Source of the DNA: Hemileia vastatrix
Taxonomy: Eukaryota > Basidiomycota > Pucciniomycetes > Pucciniales > Zaghouaniaceae
DNA length: 64,000 bases
Direction: 5' to 3'
NCBI GenBank assembly: GCA_030280995.1
Contig: JASXTE010000005.1
Coordinates: 33,555,501-33,619,500 of the forward strand
Numbering within the stretch: position 1 is the first letter of the stretch; every line of letters begins with the position of its first letter. The position numbers were made by a program, and so were the translations under genes. Shown here one piece after another: positions 58,523 to 64,000 of this stretch. Below the pieces are notes generated by a model. That model was not told the DNA's origin and made no database searches. It saw only the letters and a list, made by a program, of their open reading frames with translations.

Positions 58523-59460
58523 TTTTACAAGACAACCTATACACAAGGTTGAGGGTGTTCCTGAGTAAGTGAGACTGAAAAGTAAATTAAAAACTACTTC
58601 AAAAAACAGAGGATTACTTCAAGGGAGTGATTCTAAGATATTTCAAAGAGAAATTGATACTGCTTCATGATAGGTTCAAGATGAATATTAATGTATGTTT
58701 TAAAGTGACACTAATTATTCAGCCTAATCTTAAAAAAGGTTGGAACTTGAAAATCAAAGAAAGTTTTAAGGATTTAATATTGATTAAAATAGATTATTAA
58801 GAAATTTTGGAAACAATAATAGGCTTATATAATTTCAACTATTATCACAGCAATATTATATTTAAATTCTAAGGAATGTCAAACTTATCCAACCAATTAT
58901 ATAGATAACTCCACCTTGCATTGACCTCTTTAATAAACCATCATTACCCTATCACAGAACCTCTAATATTACCCATAGATCCTTTACCTGTACTATCTTC
59001 CCCAAATGATGGACCCTTAATTAACCTTAGATACATAATAACCCACATCTAGAATATTCTATTGATTATAGTACTAATACACCACACATTTACTTAAGAT
59101 TGCTATTTATAAGCATATGATTGACTAATTTAGAATTTTAGATTTAGATAGAATTGTCAATAGTGAAGTTGAATCAAGAAAAACAAAGGCAAATGCAGTT
59201 GCTATGTAGATTTTACTTCTAAACTTCACATATGGATTTGTGTACTGGATTATGGACTAAAAGGTTGAATTTGTCTTTGAGTGTCATATGGCATGTGAAA
59301 GATGCCCAGGTATAAAAACGAGCTCCAATGAGCATGAGGACTCTTAATTAAATTGATATCTTTTACTTCTTGAACTTAAAAAATAATAAATATAATATTA
59401 TTCCTTAACACCAAGATCCTTCTCCAACTCCACCTCATCCCCACACAGAAGGCAATAAAC
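58523..59460 (-). mobile_element. Second copy of the Gypsy LTR plus 160 bp of its interior
   Basis: LTR 58523-59300 (778 bp) matches 10567-11374; the start TG reads TT. It is followed by GATGCCCAGGTATAAAAACG, the same TATA-bearing junction as at 11375, and a stretch similar to the leader of the antisense gene. It is then cut off by the MITE-like sequence at 59461. The other LTR and pol are not present. Confidence 0.8.
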
Positions 59461-59640
59461 CATGCAATATTTGGGGGGGGGACTTGCTAGAAAGTCCTCA
59501 ACTTGAACTTATATGGAACACAGATTGAACTCAGACTGAACTTATAATGAATTGATACTGAAATTTACTTTGAACTCATATTTAGCTCTTAACCAACGAT
59601 AAGTGATACTGTGATGAAATAATATTGAGAGTTTAATGAA
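59461..59640. mobile_element. Diverged relative of the subterminal-palindrome MITE
   Basis: GCAATATTTGGGGGGGGGACTTGCTAG with TGAACTCAGACTGAACTTATAATGAA units and AGCTCTTAACCAACGAT, closest to 40624-40790. Right end not found. Confidence 0.55.
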
Positions 59641-60241
59641 AAATTAGTAAAAATAAAAAGTTGGGGAGCTTACGAATCTGAAAAATCCTCAGTATTATTT
59701 AATAAAACACAATTTAATGCAAATTTTGAATCTCACCTTATCAGAAAAAAGACTGAAAATCATAGTAATTATTTCAAAATGATTACTTCTAAGCTTTATC
59801 AAAGTTAGGAATTTGTAATTATTCAAAAGGTATTACACAACACAGAAAAAAAATCCACAAACTTGACATTAACTCTTAGTAAAAAGGTGGTTGGGGGCAC
59901 AATAGGGGGTATCAAAGTTGACTGATCCGCAATTAAATTAATTGTGGATAAAAATCCTTATACCTCAATTATCTTCTGCAATTATTTTTGCTAATAAATG
60001 GGTTATTAGAAATTTTATGTGTCAAAGTTGACCTCTTATCTAACATTTTTCTAATCAATTTCTCATAACCACATCTTGGACTACTTTCATTCATAACCAC
60101 ATCTTTGACTACTCTCTGGATATGCCTTCTACCTTGCTGTGCACTCCTATTCTCATCTCATCCTGTCTATTCTCTCCATTCAGAAAACCTTGCCATCTAA
60201 TCTACTTGTTTTTTCTCCTTTTCATCTTCAATTATCTTAAC
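59641..60241. other. Leader region of the SSTGFG gene; half TIR
   Basis: GGGGGTATCAAAGTTGAC at about 59906, preceded by TA, matches the start of the MITE at 34256, with no matching right end. From 60060 the plus strand is pyrimidine-rich, as expected of a promoter or leader before the ATG at 60242. Confidence 0.35.
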
Positions 60242-61260
60242 ATGCCCCATCATCATAGATCTTCTCAAAGGAAACCTTCCCCCAGTTGTTCTTTAAATCA
60301 CACTACTCCCTCTTTCCCCCACTCAGCTGAGAAATAAAAGACCATTAAATTAAAAAAAGATGATCATCTTATTCATATCAACTGGCTGAAAACTAAATCT
60401 AACTATTATTCTTGTTTTGGTACTGAAAATTCAACTAAAGTAGGATGGCCCCCAGCATCAAAAGTTAATGGTTATCTTCTAATGGCCAACAAATTATGGA
60501 GTAAGACCAAGGGAAGGATAGATCTTTTTCCTAAACAGATTTCTGAATTTTTCAAGCATTATCAAGCCAAATACAAGAAGGCAAAGACTCTTTCATCTTC
60601 TACTGGTTTTGGTATTACTGACCTTGATATCAGAAAGGGCATCACATCCATAGATGATAAACTTGACTTTTTATGCCCTTACTTTAAAGAGATGGATGCT
60701 TTTTTCAGAGAGAGAGCTAACGTTAATCCTGAAAACATTTTTTATGGTGAAGATGCTATCTCCAAAAATGATGTTAAAAGAATTCTTTTTCCTTCTTCTT
60801 CTACACAAGCCTCCCCTCATTTAACTTCCATAAATCAAGATATCTTTTCCATAGATCCTTATGGCAATATATACCAGCCTGATATAACTCAAGTAAGTTT
60901 TTTTTCTTTTATCTTACCAATTCTTATTTTTATATAAATTTTTTTATTTCGAAATAGGCTGAAGAACAAATGCAGGAGCCACAATCAACTGAGTCAGAAG
61001 ACAGCAACAATTATGGGGAGGAAAATGTGACCTTGAAAAAAAAGCAAAGGGCTTCAAGTAGTCTAAATTTCTATTCTCAAAGAATAAGAAAAAGTGATAC
61101 TTCATCTCAAACCCCATTTTCTTCTATTAAAGAATTTTTAGAGAAACGTTGTGGTACGCTTAATGCAGGTAACTTATCTTTTGGACCAATCAGCTTGTGT
61201 AACCTAGAAAGAACAAAGGGGAATCATAGCGCAGTAGATAGTGCTATTATAAATATGTAA
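60242..61260 (+). pseudogene. SSTGFG-family protein, one in-frame stop
   Basis: From ATG 60242 (MPHHHRSSQRKPSPS) the frame is open except for a TAA at 60335. It reads HINWLKTKSNYYSCFG, GWPPASKVNGYLLMANKLW, FFKHYQAKYKKAKTLSSSTG, FGITDLDIRKGITSIDDKLD and MDAFFRERANVNPENIFYG. It splices at 60892/60958 (intron 60893-60957, GTAAGT...AATAG, 65 nt, phase 0) to a Ser/Lys-rich second exon ending 61260. Length from the ATG is about 317 codons. Block order matches the broken copy at 30806. The family is repeated in rust genomes and may be a DNA-binding (Myb-like) passenger of mobile elements; that role is inference. A downstream ATG or readthrough could still give a product. Confidence 0.7.
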
Positions 61261-62595
61261 TTATGTGTTTTAAATGAAAAAAGGGAAAGAGAAGAACAGA
61301 AGAGGATTTAGAGTCTGTTCACTTGGATTTTGCAGCAAGATGTGCCACATAAAGGAATTATGTGTTATCAAATTAGGAGTGCAAGCTCTGAAAATTACAG
61401 ATTTGGATTTTCCAATAATTGTGTGTTATGCATTAAGGAAGGAATTATGGCTCAAGGAAAGCCTCAAGTACATAGTATACTGCACAGCAGCTAGTGTGGT
61501 AACTTACTGAAACAGGTAATGTAAGTTGCAGAGGCTAACTAGTTAAGTGAATTGTCAGAAATATGGACTAAGTAAAGAAGCAATGAGAATGGGGACTCAA
61601 TCACAAAAAAAATCACCCAAGAGTTGAAGAGACAAGGATCAGCGCTGAAAGGTGTCAACGCATGAAGTAGCGCTGAAACAATGCAAAGGTACAGTCATAA
61701 GCACACATGTGGAACATGAGTGAAACAAGTTAATACTAGTTTTAGTAAGCATAGGGTATTTTTAGGAGCTGTAGTTGTTACAAGCGGTGTATTTAGTTTA
61801 CTAATGGATTAGTTATTGTTTTACTAGTGAGGTGCTAGAAACAGCACTGGAGATCCACTAGGGAACTGTGTCTGGAGTTCTGAAAAATATAAGAAGGAAA
61901 AGCTATCTAATAGGAAGAGAGAGTAGTAGTTAGATAAGAAAAATTATTATTTGAATCAGTCATTAGATTACAAATATTAGAGCCTCAAATTATATACTAT
62001 AGAAATATATTGTGATATATAGCTATTTGTCTATTTTGTGATTACTCTGAAAACAGTAAGAGATTGGATTTTTCTGTGATTAAGTGTTTAAGAGTATATT
62101 AGAGATATTCTGAGTCTTTTAGAGTTTGTGCATCTGTGTGTGTATTTCATATAGTATAGTGAGAAAGCACAACACAGAGAGAATATATAGATTCAGTAGG
62201 ATAAACTATTATTAGAGTTATTTTATTTCTATAATAAGGAAAATTCAAGGAGAGCACTTCAAGAGGGAGTATCTGTGTATATCAGTGCTTATTAGAAATA
62301 GAAATATCCAGATAGTAATATTTTTTTTCCTTATCTTTTAATTTATCTCTCAACTCATAAACTATCTAGTCAGATATTAGTGTTACACATTATTGCACTG
62401 TTATTAAAATAAGAGTGGCAGGCGCTTCTTTTTAAAAATTGAAAAGAAGAACCAACCCATCAGGCATTTTGTCTACTGCTTAGTACTTTAGAACTTTCCA
62501 CAATGTGATGCTGGTAAGTGATACCAAACCTTTTAATACTTTACTCTGCTTTTCTTCTACTTTTTGTTAATATATCTTATCAATCTAGAACAAGT
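61261..62595. other. Unassigned sequence between the two parts of the SSTGFG locus
   Basis: No domain found. A frame at 61274-61510 has no motif. It may be a long insertion or the eroded middle of the same gene. A GTAAGTGATACC donor-like site near 62514 and CTATCAATCTAG-like acceptor near 62588 suggest an intron before the coiled coil. Confidence 0.3.
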
Positions 62596-62599
62596 GTAA

Positions 62600-62991
62600 G
62601 TTGCTAAAGAGACTCTAAAGTTTGAAAATAAAAAATAAGAGCTCTCTTTAGGGAGGGATGAAAGGGTACATGATATGGAAGTGAAAAAGTTTGAACTCTC
62701 TTCACGGAAGGATGATAGGACACAAGTCTTGGAGGAGAGGAAGTATGAACTCTATTTACAGAAAGATGATAGGGCACAAGAAATGAAGGAGAAGAAATTT
62801 GAGTTATCTCTAAGTATTGAAAAATCAAAGAGAGTGGATAAAACACTCAAGCATCAAAGCCTCATGGAACAAATGAAATATAAGCTTGATTGTGAAGAAA
62901 ATTCCAAAAAGAAAGATTTCTTGATAGAATGTGTTAAACCTAATAAATCAGTTGAGGAAATTGAAGTTTTAAATAAATTTTTCGAAGACTA
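62600..62991 (+). pseudogene. Coiled-coil C-terminus, 20-residue repeats
   Basis: Three to four units of about 20 residues around KKFELSSRKDDRTQVLEER and KYELYLQKDDRAQEMKEK, then a basic stretch and VKPNKSVEEIEVLNKFFED at the stop (62989-62991). One stop at about 62633 interrupts the first unit. The charged helix plus short C-terminal motif resembles the C-termini of the Myb/NAM-like and SSTGFG proteins, so it probably belongs to the locus starting at 60242. Confidence 0.55.
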
Positions 62992-63189
62992 GTTTGTTTT
63001 ATTTATCTCATACTTAAACTGTTCATAATTAATTGTACATAAAGTTTTATCTTAATTTACTATATTTCTTTACTCTATCCGTCATTAGTTGAATTTTCAT
63101 ATTTTAATGTTATAAATTCTTTTTTAATTAAGATTTTCAAAAATTTTTAATGTTAAAAATTCTTTTTTAGTTTAAATTTTCAAGTCAAA

Positions 63190-63510
63190 TTTGTAAATTT
63201 CCCAATCCCACCCCTGCATTTAATTGAACTAAGGGTGGGTATCACCAAAATTCCTTCAAGTAGAGAATTTTGCAAGTCTTATATGAAATTTTGGCAATAC
63301 TCCCCCTGCACTTTATTGAAATAAGAGATGGGTATCACCAAAATTTAAAGTCAATTTTTTTTTTGCAAGTCTCATATGAAAATTTGGCAATACCTCCCCT
63401 GTATTTTATTGAATTAAGAGAATGGTATCCCCAAATTTTCAAGTCAATTTTTTTTAAAGTCTGATATGAAAGTTTGGGAATACACCCCCTGAAATTTATT
63501 GAATCAAAGA
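63190..63510 (+). repeat. Tandem repeat, about 93-bp unit, 3.5 units
   Basis: Units contain ATTGAATTAAGAGAATGGTAT-like sequence at about 63220, 63315, 63409 and 63499, followed by CCAAAATT and GCAAGTCTTATATGAAA. The unit length is a multiple of three, so one frame stays open over two units. Confidence 0.75.
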
Positions 63511-63529
63511 AATCAAATGAAAAAAAAAT

Positions 63530-64000
63530 TTAAAAATGAAAATTTCTACAACCAATTATTTTCACCAGTCCCAATCAAGTTTTCCTATTTTATATAATAG
63601 CCAGAAGAAAGACCTAAAGCCAGATGCACCATAATATAAAAACAGTAATCAATCTTTATGTAACTTTAAAAAATAATTGGAAGAGACAAATCCAAAATTA
63701 GATGAAAAAAATTAAAAAGGAAAAATAAAATTGAAAAAACGGAAAATAAAAAGGAAAGTTTAAAAAAATTAAAAAGATAAAAATAATAATAATAAAATTT
63801 AATATATGAGAAAAAAAAAGAAAAAAAATGGAATAAAATATTTAATGATAGAAATTTTTTTATAATATTTTAGTTACCATACTTGACAGATCTACTAAGA
63901 ACAATTTTTTTATCTAAATTTTTTTTTGATTATTAATACAATTAATAAGACCTTCATTTCTTTGGAATGAACAGCCAAATGAGTAAATTCTTGACAAGAA
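63530..64000. other. A-rich low-complexity end of the window
   Basis: Mostly AAAAT and GAAAA units; no gene or repeat boundary recognised. Confidence 0.4.

Noticed and set aside
61517..62520. Possible LTR bounded by GGTAA repeats
   Set aside because: The left side starts TGTAAG but the right side does not end in CA, and one GGTAA belongs to a donor-like site; judged coincidence.
63190..63510. CRISPR-like appearance of regularly spaced repeats
   Set aside because: Units are contiguous and diverged without unique spacers, in a eukaryotic context.

Overview
The window looks like repeat-dense nuclear DNA of a rust fungus (Pucciniales, Basidiomycota). This is inferred from several things read together. 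Base composition is very AT-rich, and most of the sequence is decayed mobile elements. There is a chromodomain Ty3/Gypsy element and a Ty1/Copia element. A Gag-protease remnant and a small multi-copy protein family (SSTGFG...GI...KL...ERANV signature) resemble families I know from Puccinia-type genomes. Genuine genes have short GT-AG introns of about 58-75 nt. The species cannot be named from the sequence.

Only two regions look like ordinary host genes. At the left edge (399-1357) is a two-exon Ser-rich protein with no recognised domain. At 47192-48970 lies a complete five-exon gene for cyclase-associated protein (CAP/Srv2), with a perfect TGACGTCA site 41 bp upstream of its ATG. Everything between and around them is transposon-derived or unassigned AT-rich sequence.

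Layout. 2.15-2.32 kb: a 174-bp inverted-repeat element. 2.51-9.20 kb: a dead Copia element with two 543-bp LTRs (target duplication ATGAT); its left LTR carries a 413-bp foldback element and its RNase H region is split by a 1180-bp solo LTR. 9.69-9.93 kb: a small Helitron. 10.06-10.31 kb: a short TIR element. 10.57-18.96 kb: a chromodomain Gypsy element on the minus strand with 0.81-kb LTRs (TSD TAAAT) and an extra gene on the opposite strand behind its own TATA box. 21.3-22.5 kb: a PIF/Harbinger transposase pseudogene. 22.6-25.6 kb: a large foldback structure, itself split by a solo LTR that is in turn split by a Helitron. 26.0-26.6 kb: a NAM/Myb-like companion-gene remnant. 26.7-34.5 kb: several short TIR elements, a duplicated block that lost exactly one GT-AG segment, and exon-like tandem units. 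36.7-37.5 kb: another PIF transposase remnant. 39.1-46.7 kb: LTRs, pyrimidine-rich tandem repeats, a tRNA-like sequence, a degenerate 160-bp repeat and a 5' PIF transposase fragment. 49.35-51.7 kb: two nested solo LTRs. 52.8 and 56.1 kb: more short TIR elements. 56.6-59.5 kb: a Gag-protease remnant followed by a second copy of the Gypsy LTR. 60.2-63.0 kb: a nearly intact member of the SSTGFG protein family and a coiled-coil C-terminus. 63.2-63.5 kb: a 93-bp tandem repeat.

The most distinctive result is a set of non-autonomous element families that all end in CACTA or CACCA/CACCC and are flanked by perfect 3-bp target duplications (TCA, ATA, TAT, TGA, TTA, TTT, TGT). They look like one CACTA-type transposition system whose autonomous source is not in the window. 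All boundaries and duplications were read by eye; no database search was run.
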